Source of the DNA: Gelidibacter pelagius
GTDB taxonomy: Bacteria; Bacteroidota; Bacteroidia; Flavobacteriales; Flavobacteriaceae
Reading direction: 5' to 3'
Assembly: GCF_017581925.1 (NCBI RefSeq)
Contig: NZ_JAGEVG010000008.1
Span: 1-64,000, forward strand
Length of the DNA: 64,000 bases
The notes beneath the pieces are model-generated. The model searched no databases, was not told where the DNA came from, and was given only the letters and a program-made list of their open reading frames with translations. Of the stretch, positions 17,586 through 26,423 are shown piece after piece; position 1 is the first letter of the stretch; every line of letters begins with the position of its first letter. A program made the translations under genes and the position numbers.

Positions 17586-17758
17586 AAATTCTAATTTAAT
17601 TCCCACCAGTGGGTTTTATCATACCCCAAGGCTTGCCTCAATCGAAAAGACGATTCCTTATTCATATATAGGGCAAGCCCACGAGGTTCTTGATTTTATG
17701 CCAAAATTAATCCATTTGGAAAACTCATTTACAAAAAAGACTAACCCATTAACTCTTT

Positions 17759-18706
17759 TTAAGTAATCAGATTCTGTATGATAGATTTTACAGGAAGAAT
17801 TTCAGTCGTATGCTCAATACTTGGCCCCGCTACCCAAACAGTTTTATAAGTCGCTTCTTTTGCCGCCTTCTCTGTGGCCCGCATACCAATTGAAAAACGA
17901 ATCATCTTCACCCATTTTTTGAGTTTTTTATTTCTATTCAAAACGGATTCCAACCACGACTCTTTAGTGCCAATCTTCTGAACATAAGGCGTGTTGATAA
18001 CTGTACAAGGTGTACCAGAAATTCGTTGTGTCATCACAATATCCTTGGCGCCATAATCGACACAAGCTTGCTTATACTCCTCTGTAACTCCCGCTTCCAC
18101 AGATGCGATAAACGGACTGCCGATAGAAACGCCATCGGCGCCATAACTTAACATGGCATCAAGATCTTCTTTGGTGCCAACGCCGCCAGCCGAAATAACA
18201 GGAATATTGCAATTGCTTTTCAAAAGTGCAATTAAATCTTTTGGAGAAATTTCTCCACGATGTCCTCCTGCTTCATTATTGACTGCAATAATGGCATCAG
18301 CTCCTAAAGCTTCTACTTTTTGAGCGAATTTTAGATCGGTCACATCACAAAGCACCTTAATACCCACCTTATGCGCTTGGTTGATAGTTTCTTCTGGACT
18401 TCCCAAAGAAGTGATGATAAAGTCACAACCTTCTTCACATAATACGCGGAGTTGTTCTTTATATTTTATATTGGATTTGTTGACAATCAAATTAAATCCA
18501 AAGGAACCACCTTCTACCTTAGCCGCTTTTAGTTCGTGAATGGCTGCTTTGAGCTCTGGCAAGGTTCTGTAATTCAATGCAGGAATACATCCCGCAATAC
18601 CGCCTTTCATAGCTTCAATGACCATAGCAGTATTGGACACCAAAAACATTGGGGCTTGAATGATGGGGTATTTAATATTAAGGAGTTGGTTGAGTTGTGC
18701 TGACAT
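17759..18706 (-). CDS. nitronate monooxygenase family protein
   Basis: FMN-dependent TIM-barrel protein of 315 residues (2-nitropropane dioxygenase/NMO family). It begins with the typical YPIIQAPM segment. The region NNEAGGHRGE contains the conserved histidine His149, and VISAGGVGTKEDLDA plus GADGVSIGS form the phosphate-binding loops for FMN. Members oxidise nitronates or act as enoyl reductases; the true substrate is not visible. It is followed by the FAD oxidoreductase on the same strand with a 173-bp gap, and preceded by palindromic repeats. Confidence 0.85.
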   Translation of the reverse strand: MSAQLNQLLNIKYPIIQAPMFLVSNTAMVIEAMKGGIAGCIPALNYRTLPELKAAIHELKAAKVEGGSFGFNLIVNKSNIKYKEQLRVLCEEGCDFIITSLGSPEETINQAHKVGIKVLCDVTDLKFAQKVEALGADAIIAVNNEAGGHRGEISPKDLIALLKSNCNIPVISAGGVGTKEDLDAMLSYGADGVSIGSPFIASVEAGVTEEYKQACVDYGAKDIVMTQRISGTPCTVINTPYVQKIGTKESWLESVLNRNKKLKKWVKMIRFSIGMRATEKAAKEATYKTVWVAGPSIEHTTEILPVKSIIQNLIT

Positions 18707-18722
18707 TTGATTTATTTAAAGA

Positions 18723-18763
18723 CCTGACGGATTTAAAAACTTTAAATCCTGATTGAGTCAGGC
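18723..18763. repeat. nested palindrome upstream of the NMO gene
   Basis: Outer arms CCTGAC / GTCAGG enclose an inner inverted repeat GGATTT / AAATCC. It begins 17 bases from the NMO start codon, so it would lie in the 5' leader or promoter. Confidence 0.7.
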
Positions 18764-18860
18764 AAATATATGAAAATATGTTATGCGTGCATAATAAACT
18801 ACAAGGTTATACGAATGTGAAAATTTCTTAAAAATGATCATTCATATTTAAACTAAAAAA

Positions 18861-18891
18861 GACCTCACAGGTTTTAAAAACCTGTGAGGTC
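18861..18891. repeat. 31-base palindrome (GACCTCACAGG type)
   Basis: Perfect arms GACCTCACAGGTTTT / AAAACCTGTGAGGTC around one central A, preceded by six A. It could act as a minus-strand terminator or be a dispersed palindromic element. Confidence 0.85.
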
Positions 18892-18955
18892 TTGCCCAAT
18901 GCGCTCTACTTTTGGTTTTGACTACGTGTCGGCAGACAGGGTTCAGGTTCTCAAA

Positions 18956-18986
18956 ACCCTTTCAGGGTTTGAAACCCTGAAAGGGT
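18956..18986. repeat. 31-base palindrome (ACCCTTTCAGGG type)
   Basis: Perfect arms ACCCTTTCAGGGTTT / AAACCCTGAAAGGGT around one central G, 64 bases from the GACCTCACAGG palindrome. Confidence 0.85.
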
Positions 18987-18999
18987 CTGGATTTCGCAT

Positions 19000-19035
19000 A
19001 AAAAAACGCAACCAAGTTAATGATTGCGTTTTTTT
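19000..19035 (-). terminator. dnaK terminator
   Basis: Stem AAAAAACGCAA / TTGCGTTTTTT with a 12-base loop, giving a minus-strand hairpin followed by seven T, about 30 bases after the dnaK stop. Confidence 0.85.
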
Positions 19036-19064
19036 GATGAGATTCCTGCCTTCGCAGAAATTTG

Positions 19065-20975
19065 TTATTTCACCTCTTCAAAATCAACGTCCTCAACATC
19101 GCTGCCTTCATTGGACTGTCCATCTTGACCAGCTGCTCCAGCGTCAGGACCTGGTTGTGCACCACCCTGATCTGCTTGCGCTTTATACATTTCTTCACTT
19201 GCAACTTTCCAAGCTTCATTGATTTTCTCAAGAGCTGGATCGATTACAGCGATATCTTTAGATTCAAAAGCTGTTTTCAATTCTTCTAATGCTTCTTCGA
19301 TTGGTTTTTTCTTATCATCAGATAATTTATCACCAAACTCTTTTAATTGACTTTCCGTTTGGAAAATCATAGCATCAGCAGCATTTAATTTTTCTGCTTT
19401 CTCTTTCGCTAATTTATCAGATTCAGCATTTGCTTCAGCATCAGCTTTCATCTTTTGGATTTCTTCTTCAGTCAATCCAGATGACGCCTCGATACGAATA
19501 TCTTGTGTTTTTCCAGTTGCTTTATCTCCTGCAGTTACGTGAATGATACCATTGGCATCAATATCAAACGTCACTTCAATTTGTGGTGTTCCACGTTTTG
19601 CTGGTGGAATACCATCTAAATGGAAACGTCCAATTGTTTTGTTATCAGCGGCCATAGTACGTTCACCTTGTAATACGTGGATTTCCACTGAAGGTTGATT
19701 GTCTGCAGCTGTTGAGAATACTTGCGATTTCTTAGTAGGAATCGTCGTATTAGCTTCAATCAACTTCGTCATCACATTACCCATAGTTTCAATACCAAGG
19801 GACAACGGAGTAACATCAAGAAGCAATACATCTTTTACATCTCCTGACAATACACCACCTTGAATTGCAGCACCTACGGCAACAACTTCATCAGCATTCA
19901 CACCTTTACTTGGTGCTTTTCCGAAGAATTTTTCAACCGCAGCTTGTACAGCCGGGATACGTGTTGATCCACCAACCAAGATCACCTCGTCGATATCGCC
20001 TTTTGAAAGACCTGCAGCTTTCATTGCATTTTGACATGGCTCAATGGTACGTTTTACCAAATCGTCAATCAATTGTTCAAATTTTGCACGTGATAATGTT
20101 CTTACCAAGTGTTTTGGACCACTTGCGGTAGCCGTAACATAAGGCAAGTTGATTTCTGTTTGAGCAGATGACGACAATTCAATTTTTGCTTTCTCAGCAG
20201 CTTCTTTCAAACGTTGAAGCGCCATAGGGTCTTTACGCAAATCGATATCTTCTTCTGATTTGAACTCGTCAGCCAACCAATCAATTACTTTTTGGTCGAC
20301 GTCATCACCACCTAAGTGGGTATCTCCTTCTGTTGACAATACTTCAAAAACGCCATCACCTAATTCTAAGATAGAAACGTCATGTGTTCCACCTCCAAAG
20401 TCAAAAACCACAATTTTTTGGTCTTGTCCTTTTTTATCCAATCCGTAAGCTAAAGCAGCAGCGGTTGGCTCGTTGATGATACGTCTAACTTTCAAACCTG
20501 CAATCTCTCCAGCTTCTTTCGTTGCTTGACGTTGCGAGTCATTAAAATAAGCAGGTACTGTAATTACCGCCTCACTTACTGTTTGACCTAAATAGTCTTC
20601 AGCAGTTTTCTTCATTTTTTGAAGAATCATTGCCGATAATTCTTGTGGTGTATATAAACGACCGTCAATATCTACTCTTGGCGTATCGTTGTCTCCCTTT
20701 ACCACTTTATATGGCACACGTTCTGCCTCATTTTTAGATTCAGAATACTTGTTTCCCATAAAACGTTTGATCGAAGAAACAGTTTTTGTAGGGTTTGTAA
20801 CTGCTTGACGTTTGGCTGGGTCACCAACTTTAATTTCACCGCCTTCTACGAAAGCAATAACTGATGGTGTAGTTCTTTTACCTTCTGCATTAGGAATTAC
20901 AACTGGCTCATTACCTTCCATTACCGAAACACAGGAGTTGGTTGTACCTAAATCGATTCCAATTATTTTACTCAT
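19065..20975 (-). CDS. dnaK: chaperone DnaK (Hsp70)
   Basis: A 636-residue Hsp70. It starts [15 protein letters not shown], the phosphate-1 motif of the ATPase domain. [12 protein letters not shown] (phosphate 2) and [13 protein letters not shown] (adenosine) follow, then the linker [12 protein letters not shown], the beta-sandwich substrate domain (about 390-510) and a helical lid. The tail is a Gly/Gln/Ala-rich segment ending in [11 protein letters not shown]. The frame can be extended 22 codons upstream, but that is leader sequence and the MSKI start is certain. It is monocistronic: no grpE or dnaJ is adjacent, and a strong terminator follows. Confidence 0.98.
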   Translation of the reverse strand: MSKIIGIDLGTTNSCVSVMEGNEPVVIPNAEGKRTTPSVIAFVEGGEIKVGDPAKRQAVTNPTKTVSSIKRFMGNKYSESKNEAERVPYKVVKGDNDTPRVDIDGRLYTPQELSAMILQKMKKTAEDYLGQTVSEAVITVPAYFNDSQRQATKEAGEIAGLKVRRIINEPTAAALAYGLDKKGQDQKIVVFDFGGGTHDVSILELGDGVFEVLSTEGDTHLGGDDVDQKVIDWLADEFKSEEDIDLRKDPMALQRLKEAAEKAKIELSSSAQTEINLPYVTATASGPKHLVRTLSRAKFEQLIDDLVKRTIEPCQNAMKAAGLSKGDIDEVILVGGSTRIPAVQAAVEKFFGKAPSKGVNADEVVAVGAAIQGGVLSGDVKDVLLLDVTPLSLGIETMGNVMTKLIEANTTIPTKKSQVFSTAADNQPSVEIHVLQGERTMAADNKTIGRFHLDGIPPAKRGTPQIEVTFDIDANGIIHVTAGDKATGKTQDIRIEASSGLTEEEIQKMKADAEANAESDKLAKEKAEKLNAADAMIFQTESQLKEFGDKLSDDKKKPIEEALEELKTAFESKDIAVIDPALEKINEAWKVASEEMYKAQADQGGAQPGPDAGAAGQDGQSNEGSDVEDVDFEEVK

Positions 20976-21024
20976 AATATATGTTTTGTGTTGAATTATT
21001 AATTTTTTATTTCTCTTTGTATAT

Positions 21025-21040
21025 GTCAATGACTGTGCCA
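21025..21040 (-). promoter_or_regulatory. possible sigma-54-type promoter of dnaK
   Basis: On the minus strand TGGCAC (21040-21035), five bases, then TTGAC (21029-21025) resembles the -24/-12 consensus TGGCAC-N5-TTGC, with A in place of the last C. TGTCA/TGACA inverted repeats flank it (TGACA-CCT-TGTCA just upstream). A start near 21013 would leave a leader of about 38 nt. Confidence 0.42.
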
Positions 21041-21150
21041 TGACAGAAAATATGACAAGGTGTCATTTATTTTAGAAAAAGTTCAGCGTAGATATAGCGT
21101 CAGATAAAAAAAGGATTTGTAATTTTACAAATAACCCAAAACAAAATCAC

Positions 21151-21672
21151 ATGAAAAAGATTGTATCCTTATTATTTGTCACAGCTATGCTAATGACCGC
21201 TTGTACTGGTTCACAGGGACCTCCAGGACCTCCAGGTCCTCCGGGAAATACAGGAACTCCAGGTAATGATGGTGGTATTATTGCTTCCTCTGCCTTTGAA
21301 ATCGATGTTACTTTCAACGCTGACAATGAGTTTTCGTTCACAGAAAACTATGGTTTTGAAGTGTTAAAGTCTGACGTTACACTGGTTTATATTTTATGGG
21401 ACACCATAGATGGTACTGACATTTGGCGCTTGATGCCCCAGATGGTAACTTTTAATAATGGTAACCTTATTTACAATTTTGATTTTACTCAAACTGATGT
21501 ACGATTCTTTTTAGATGGCACTGTAGATTTCACAACCTTAGGTACAGAATGGACCAACAACCAAGTTTTCAGAGTGGTTGTCATCCCTGCCGATAATGTG
21601 GACGGAATTGATATCTCAAATCTTAATGAAGTCATGCAGTCGTATCACATTGAAAGTTTTGAGATGAAATAA
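21151..21672 (+). CDS. lipoprotein with short collagen-like repeat
   Basis: A 173-residue predicted lipoprotein. The signal peptide ends in a lipobox, LMTAC, with Cys18 as the lipidated residue. Immediately after it come seven collagen-type G-x-y triplets (GSQ, GPP three times, GNT, GTP, GND). The remaining 130 residues are beta-rich and acidic with many aromatic residues and no recognised domain. The collagen stretch may form a short triple helix that trimerises the lipoprotein at the outer membrane, which is inference. It is divergent from dnaK and has a hairpin terminator. Confidence 0.82.
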   Translation: MKKIVSLLFVTAMLMTACTGSQGPPGPPGPPGNTGTPGNDGGIIASSAFEIDVTFNADNEFSFTENYGFEVLKSDVTLVYILWDTIDGTDIWRLMPQMVTFNNGNLIYNFDFTQTDVRFFLDGTVDFTTLGTEWTNNQVFRVVVIPADNVDGIDISNLNEVMQSYHIESFEMK

Positions 21673-21724
21673 ACTCAAAGCAGTTCATTTTTTTATAAAG
21701 ATGTTTCTTGCAGTTAACAGTCAG

Positions 21725-21761
21725 TTTAAATCTGCCTCGTCAGTAACGGGGCAGATTTAAA
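21725..21761 (+). terminator. hairpin after the collagen-like lipoprotein gene
   Basis: Perfect 12-bp stem TTTAAATCTGCC / GGCAGATTTAAA with a 13-base loop, 52 bases beyond the stop. The following T-run is weak, so it may instead protect the 3' end. Confidence 0.65.
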
Positions 21762-21952
21762 TTGTCATTAAATTGTGAAGTAAGGGCATTTCTTATAATT
21801 CGTATGAATATTTCCCGTAGAAATCGTAGACTTCCCCAGATAGTGTTCACACTATAGCCTATTCTCTGAGCGTTGAACACTAAATTTTGAACTTAAAATT
21901 CCCAACTCAAAACTCATCCTCTCCACCACTGTGTTTTCACCTAAAAAGAGAT

Positions 21953-21960
21953 TATCTTTG
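21953..21960 (+). promoter_or_regulatory. -7 element (TATCTTTG) of the L-serine dehydratase gene
   Basis: TATCTTTG fits TAnnTTTG exactly and lies 23 bases before ATG 21983. The -33 position has GTG rather than TTG (19-bp spacer). It supports starting the protein at 21983, since an earlier start would lie upstream of the promoter. Confidence 0.45.
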
Positions 21961-21982
21961 TCAATCTAAATCGTTTTCGTCA

Positions 21983-23407
21983 ATGGAGTGTATTTCTGTA
22001 TTTGATATGTTAAAAATTGGGGTTGGCCCATCAAGTTCCCACACCTTAGGCCCTTGGCGTGCTGCCGAACGTTGGATAAAAGAATTAAAGGAGAGCAACA
22101 CCTTTGACCAAGTAGAGCATATAACTGTCGATCTATACGGTTCTTTATCATTGACTGGCAAAGGGCATGCAACCGACTACGCCGTCATGTTGGGATTATA
22201 CGGTGCCGATCCTGAACATATTCCAATAGAGGACATCGAAACGATTATTGCGTCCATCAAGAACACTAATACCTTGCGGTTCAACAATGAACTTCCGATT
22301 GCTTTTGATGCTAAAACGGATATCGTTTTCAATAGAAAATTTTTACCATATCATGCTAACGGCATGATATTTACTGCAACCATCAACGGTCAAAAATCCA
22401 GTTCGACCTTCTACTCTATTGGTGGCGGATTTGTGGTCACAGAAGAACGTACAGTTTCAAAGAAGCAGGACGAAATATTCGAAAACACCTTCCCATATCC
22501 AATTCGATTGGGAACTGAACTATTAGCCTATTGCAGCGAATTAAACTTACCAATTTCAGGAGTGGTCTTAGAAAATGAAAAATCGATTAGGGATATGGAG
22601 ACTATCGATTTTGAATTGAAACGCATTTGGGACACCATGTTGGAGTGTATGTATATTGGCTGTCATACGGAAGGCCATTTGCCCGGAGGATTGAACGTGA
22701 GACGCCGTGCGTTTGACATGCATAAAACTCTAAAATGTGATCTCCCCTATGAAAATCCACAGGAATGGTTAGAGACCATTAGGAAAACTGAAGTCAAATT
22801 CAGACAAATTTTGACCTGGGTCAGTTGTTTTGCCCTCAGCGTCAATGAAGTGAATGCGGCATTGGGTCGTGTTGTAACAGCACCAACGAATGGAAGTGCT
22901 GGGGTAATCCCGGCAGTTTTAATGTATTATATGGTGATTGAAAATCATGAAGCCGATTTTGAAGACATTAAGAAATTCCTTTTGGTGGCGGGCGAAATTG
23001 GCAGTGTCTTTAAGAAAGGCGCCACTATTTCAGCGGCGATGGGTGGCTGTCAGGCAGAGATTGGCGTATCGTCTTCTATGGCAGCAGGTGCCTTATGTGA
23101 ATTGCTGGGAGGCACTCCAGATCAAGTGTTGATAGCCGCAGAAATCGCCATGGAACATCATTTAGGAATGACCTGCGATCCTATTGGAGGTTTGGTGCAA
23201 ATACCGTGTATTGAACGAAATGCCATGGGTGCCATTAAAGCCATTAATGCAGCAGAATTGGCGTTGGGTACAGATCCCAAAAACGTGAAGGTCCCTTTTG
23301 ATAAAGTGGTCAACACGATGTGGGAAACGGCTAAGGACATGAGTTCCAAATACAAGGAAACTTCAGAAGGTGGATTGGCAGTTGGCGTGAATTTGTCAGA
23401 TTGTTAA
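21983..23407 (+). CDS. sdaA: L-serine ammonia-lyase (single-chain, iron-sulfur type)
   Basis: A 474-residue enzyme that deaminates L-serine to pyruvate and ammonia. The N-terminal beta domain begins with [17 protein letters not shown], the family signature, and the alpha domain includes the TAPTNGSAG substrate loop. Cysteines of the [4Fe-4S] cluster are in GGCQAEIG, and in the [18 protein letters not shown] region. Alpha and beta parts are fused, as in E. coli SdaA. The start [10 protein letters not shown] is chosen because a -7 promoter element lies just upstream. Confidence 0.95.
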   Translation: MECISVFDMLKIGVGPSSSHTLGPWRAAERWIKELKESNTFDQVEHITVDLYGSLSLTGKGHATDYAVMLGLYGADPEHIPIEDIETIIASIKNTNTLRFNNELPIAFDAKTDIVFNRKFLPYHANGMIFTATINGQKSSSTFYSIGGGFVVTEERTVSKKQDEIFENTFPYPIRLGTELLAYCSELNLPISGVVLENEKSIRDMETIDFELKRIWDTMLECMYIGCHTEGHLPGGLNVRRRAFDMHKTLKCDLPYENPQEWLETIRKTEVKFRQILTWVSCFALSVNEVNAALGRVVTAPTNGSAGVIPAVLMYYMVIENHEADFEDIKKFLLVAGEIGSVFKKGATISAAMGGCQAEIGVSSSMAAGALCELLGGTPDQVLIAAEIAMEHHLGMTCDPIGGLVQIPCIERNAMGAIKAINAAELALGTDPKNVKVPFDKVVNTMWETAKDMSSKYKETSEGGLAVGVNLSDC

Positions 23408-23652
23408 GAACATAATTATCTTTATTTCAATCGGATCTCAAATCAGACTTTTAAGTAGTAAAAATTCTAATACATATAAATAGCAAGAGTTCCGACCGGA
23501 AATTAAATAATTCTAAAATCTTATTGTTTTACAACTTCTAATTTGAAATCAGTAAAGTATACCAGCTTCATTTTTTTTCGTTCCAACCATTTTTTAGGCC
23601 AATTTGTGACTATATTTCGGACATCAAAGCTTAACCAGTCCCCGAATCGCGA

Positions 23653-25131
23653 ATGAGGTATTCACCTTTTAAAATACTGCTTTATATTGTTGCTGCACTT
23701 TTGGTGCTATTAGGAGTGACCTATCTCAGTACTTCCAAGCAGCTCGACAATGGCAAAACCCAAGAAGGTTTTTTTGTAGGTGATGTCCACATTAAGTATC
23801 CCACTCACGAAAGTTTTTTAGAAGTTCAAAGTCAGGATCCTTCCAAACTTAAGAGTATGGATAGTATCGTCGATAATATAGAAGGTTTGGTCAAAGACCT
23901 TGACAAAGACATCTCAGGATCCGATTTGAAACCTAAAATTCCGGATTTCACCAAAATTGACACTTCGAAAGTACAGCGCATCAAATATCCAAAAGATCGC
24001 CAGGTTTTTATAGCACAGCTACGAGAAAATCTACAAAGTGATCAGTGCCGCATCATCCATTATGGCGATTCGCAATTGGAGGGCGACCGGATTTCAGGAT
24101 ACCTGAGGAACAGACTTCAAGGTCTTTACGGTGGCACGGGCCCAGGTTTTATACCCATTGTTCAAGTTTACGATCAAATCAGTGCCAATGTCACACATTC
24201 TGATAATTGGATGCGACATGCCTACTTTGATCCTACCCAACAAAAATTTCCTCATAAAAAATATGGTGCCTACTCGTCGCTATCTAGATTTACTGAGGCT
24301 TATGAAACTGTGGACAGTCTGCTCTTAGATTCTTTAAAATTATCAAAAGCCACGATTGATATCGGCATTCCAACGAAATCCTATCCACTTCTAAGAACCT
24401 TCAACACTATTGGTTTACATTACGGAAACGCGCTCGCGCCAACTTCCGTAAAAGTGTATAATGATGGTCAGCTCATCAAGTCTGAACAATTGATTGCGGA
24501 TGGCGCTTACCACAAATTAGCTATACACTTAGCCGAAACCCCATCCCATTTAAAAATTGAACTGGAAAGCAAAATAAGTCCAGATTTTTACGGTATCACC
24601 TTAGATGGTAAAGGTGGCATATCTTTGGACAACGTGGCCATGAGAGGATCTTCTGGAACAATCTTCGCGGGAACCAATAGCGGCAATTTTCAAAAAATGT
24701 ATCAACAATTGCAACCCAAACTATTGATTTTTCAATATGGCGGGAATTCAGTTCCCTATATTAAAGACTCATTGGAGGTTGCAGAATACGCCAGCTATCT
24801 AAAAAATCATATCAATTGGGTCAAACGCAAAAGCAATAATGCCAATGTGATTTTTATCGGGCCGTCAGACATGACCACCAATGAAAATGGAAAGATGAGG
24901 ACCTATCCTCTACTCCCTTATCTAAATCAGACTTTACAAAAGATGTGTACAGAAAACGGCATTGCTTTTTGGAGCATGTTTGATGCGATGGGCGGAGAAA
25001 ATTCCATGCAGCATTGGGTCGATCAAGGTTTGGCGGCTAATGATTATACGCACTTTTCGCCCTCAGGTACAAAAATCATCTCCGAATTATTTTTTCTGTC
25101 CCTCTATTTAGATTTAAAGAACAAGAAATGA
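23653..25131 (+). CDS. membrane-anchored SGNH/GDSL hydrolase-like protein
   Basis: A 492-residue protein with one N-terminal membrane segment (residues 8-26), so the enzyme domain is probably periplasmic. SGNH block I is IIHYGDSQ with Ser140. A block III-like YGGNSVP is seen, and block V is DYTHFSPSG with Asp464 and His467. A beta-sandwich-like insert occupies about 190-330. It overlaps the next gene by 4 bp (ATGA) and belongs to an SGNH-SGNH-MBOAT unit. Such sets O-acetylate exported polysaccharides, so this may be the periplasmic acetyl transfer or esterase component. The polymer is unknown. Confidence 0.82.
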   Translation: MRYSPFKILLYIVAALLVLLGVTYLSTSKQLDNGKTQEGFFVGDVHIKYPTHESFLEVQSQDPSKLKSMDSIVDNIEGLVKDLDKDISGSDLKPKIPDFTKIDTSKVQRIKYPKDRQVFIAQLRENLQSDQCRIIHYGDSQLEGDRISGYLRNRLQGLYGGTGPGFIPIVQVYDQISANVTHSDNWMRHAYFDPTQQKFPHKKYGAYSSLSRFTEAYETVDSLLLDSLKLSKATIDIGIPTKSYPLLRTFNTIGLHYGNALAPTSVKVYNDGQLIKSEQLIADGAYHKLAIHLAETPSHLKIELESKISPDFYGITLDGKGGISLDNVAMRGSSGTIFAGTNSGNFQKMYQQLQPKLLIFQYGGNSVPYIKDSLEVAEYASYLKNHINWVKRKSNNANVIFIGPSDMTTNENGKMRTYPLLPYLNQTLQKMCTENGIAFWSMFDAMGGENSMQHWVDQGLAANDYTHFSPSGTKIISELFFLSLYLDLKNKK

Positions 25132-26423
25132 AACACCGTTTAGTATTACTTTTTATAGGATTTACCACGACTCTTTTGGCACAGAACTATGTTCTGGACA
25201 GTCTGACACCAAAATATGGCCATCTGATCAACTTTGAAGCGAACACCTTTAAAATGGCAGACAGCTCTCCAACCTTCCGTCAATTTTTCTCCAAATTGGA
25301 TGCTGTCTATAGTGGTGAAAAACAAAAACTACATATTTTCCATATCGGTGGATCGCATATTCAAGCGGATATTTATTCCAATAAAATCAGAACCTATCTT
25401 CAAAACACCAATACCGTATCACAAGGTCAGCGCGGTTTTGTATTTCCATATCATTTGGCGCACACCAACAATCCGACCAATTATCGGATTGAAGCCACAA
25501 AGTCAAAATGGAAAGGCTATCGTTCTTCAGTCAGAAAAGATAGCATCGCTTGGGGATTGGCGGGTGTCACCGCTGCCTTTAGAGAGAAATCAGACACGAT
25601 TATTGTGAAATCCAATTATCGAAATTATACCAATCAGCCTTATGAGTTCAACAAGCTCAGGATTTTTTACAATACGTGGAAATCAGATTACAATCTGACC
25701 GTTCTCGACCCTGAGCTTGTGATTTCTGACACTTTGAATTCAGATAAAATGTATCGGGAGTTTCGATTCAATAAGCTGATTGACGAAGTGGAGTTTTGTT
25801 TGGAATTAAAAAATGATAGTATTGCAAATCCTGAGTTTGCGTTGATGGGCATGGAATTCATGAACGATAATGACGGCATCGAATACACAAGCATCGGTGT
25901 GAATGGCGGGAGTTTTGCCTATTATGACCGCGCTGCCTATTTTGAAAAACAATTGCAACTTTATAAACCTGATCTCTTTATCATTGCTATTGGGACGAAT
26001 GATGCCTATATGCCGAAAAGTGAATTTGATGCTGAAAAATTTCGAGAGTATTACGAAGCCTTTATGCGAATGATCCAGCGGGTCAATCCCGATTGCGCTA
26101 TTTTACTGATGGTTCCCAATGACGATTATTACCAACGTAAAATCCCGAATCCAAATACGGCCACACAACAAAAAGTGATCATGGAATTGGCAGAAAAACA
26201 TCAGATGGCTGTTTGGGATTTATATGACATCATGGGCGGTCTGGGCTCATCAAACAAATGGTACCAGAACAAATTAATGCCTCGTGATCGTATTCATTTT
26301 ACACAATTGGGCTATAGCATTAAAGCCGATTTGTTCATGGAGGCGCTAATTGATGCCTGGGCAAAATCCACCCATAGAAATAAAGAAGAATTGTTAAAGC
26401 ACTATAAAACCTTGAATGAATAG
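25128..26423 (+). CDS. secreted SGNH/GDSL hydrolase-like protein
   Basis: A 431-residue protein with a cleavable signal peptide (ends TTLLAQ, residues 1-19). The SGNH blocks are FHIGGSHIQ with Ser76, AIGTND with Asn291, and DRIHFT with Asp387 and His390. It is a paralogue in layout of the preceding SGNH protein, but without the membrane anchor. It overlaps its upstream neighbour by 4 bp and the MBOAT gene by 8 bp, so all three are translationally coupled. A role in acyl transfer to, or removal from, an exported glycan is inferred from this arrangement. Confidence 0.83.
   Translation: MKHRLVLLFIGFTTTLLAQNYVLDSLTPKYGHLINFEANTFKMADSSPTFRQFFSKLDAVYSGEKQKLHIFHIGGSHIQADIYSNKIRTYLQNTNTVSQGQRGFVFPYHLAHTNNPTNYRIEATKSKWKGYRSSVRKDSIAWGLAGVTAAFREKSDTIIVKSNYRNYTNQPYEFNKLRIFYNTWKSDYNLTVLDPELVISDTLNSDKMYREFRFNKLIDEVEFCLELKNDSIANPEFALMGMEFMNDNDGIEYTSIGVNGGSFAYYDRAAYFEKQLQLYKPDLFIIAIGTNDAYMPKSEFDAEKFREYYEAFMRMIQRVNPDCAILLMVPNDDYYQRKIPNPNTATQQKVIMELAEKHQMAVWDLYDIMGGLGSSNKWYQNKLMPRDRIHFTQLGYSIKADLFMEALIDAWAKSTHRNKEELLKHYKTLNE

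Larger units (their letters stand above)
18707..19064. other. palindrome-rich intergenic region between dnaK and NMO genes
   Basis: No gene is supported. It contains three separate long palindromes (listed individually) and the dnaK terminator, plus a short CCTGTCTGCCG-type segment (about 18928-18940, minus-strand sense) that also occurs near comM. Confidence 0.75.
21673..21982. other. intergenic region before the L-serine dehydratase gene
   Basis: These 310 bases hold the lipoprotein terminator (21725-21761) and a promoter element for the serine dehydratase (21953-21960). An in-frame upstream extension of the downstream gene to an ATG at 21887 lies here and is rejected. Confidence 0.7.

Noticed and set aside
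18884-19289. Plus-strand open frames across the dnaK 3' end
   Set aside because: They lie antisense to dnaK and over palindromes and show no family resemblance.
21147-21341. Antisense proline/glycine-rich frame opposite the collagen-like lipoprotein
   Set aside because: The Gly/Pro repeats are the complement of the GPP triplets; the plus-strand frame has the lipobox.
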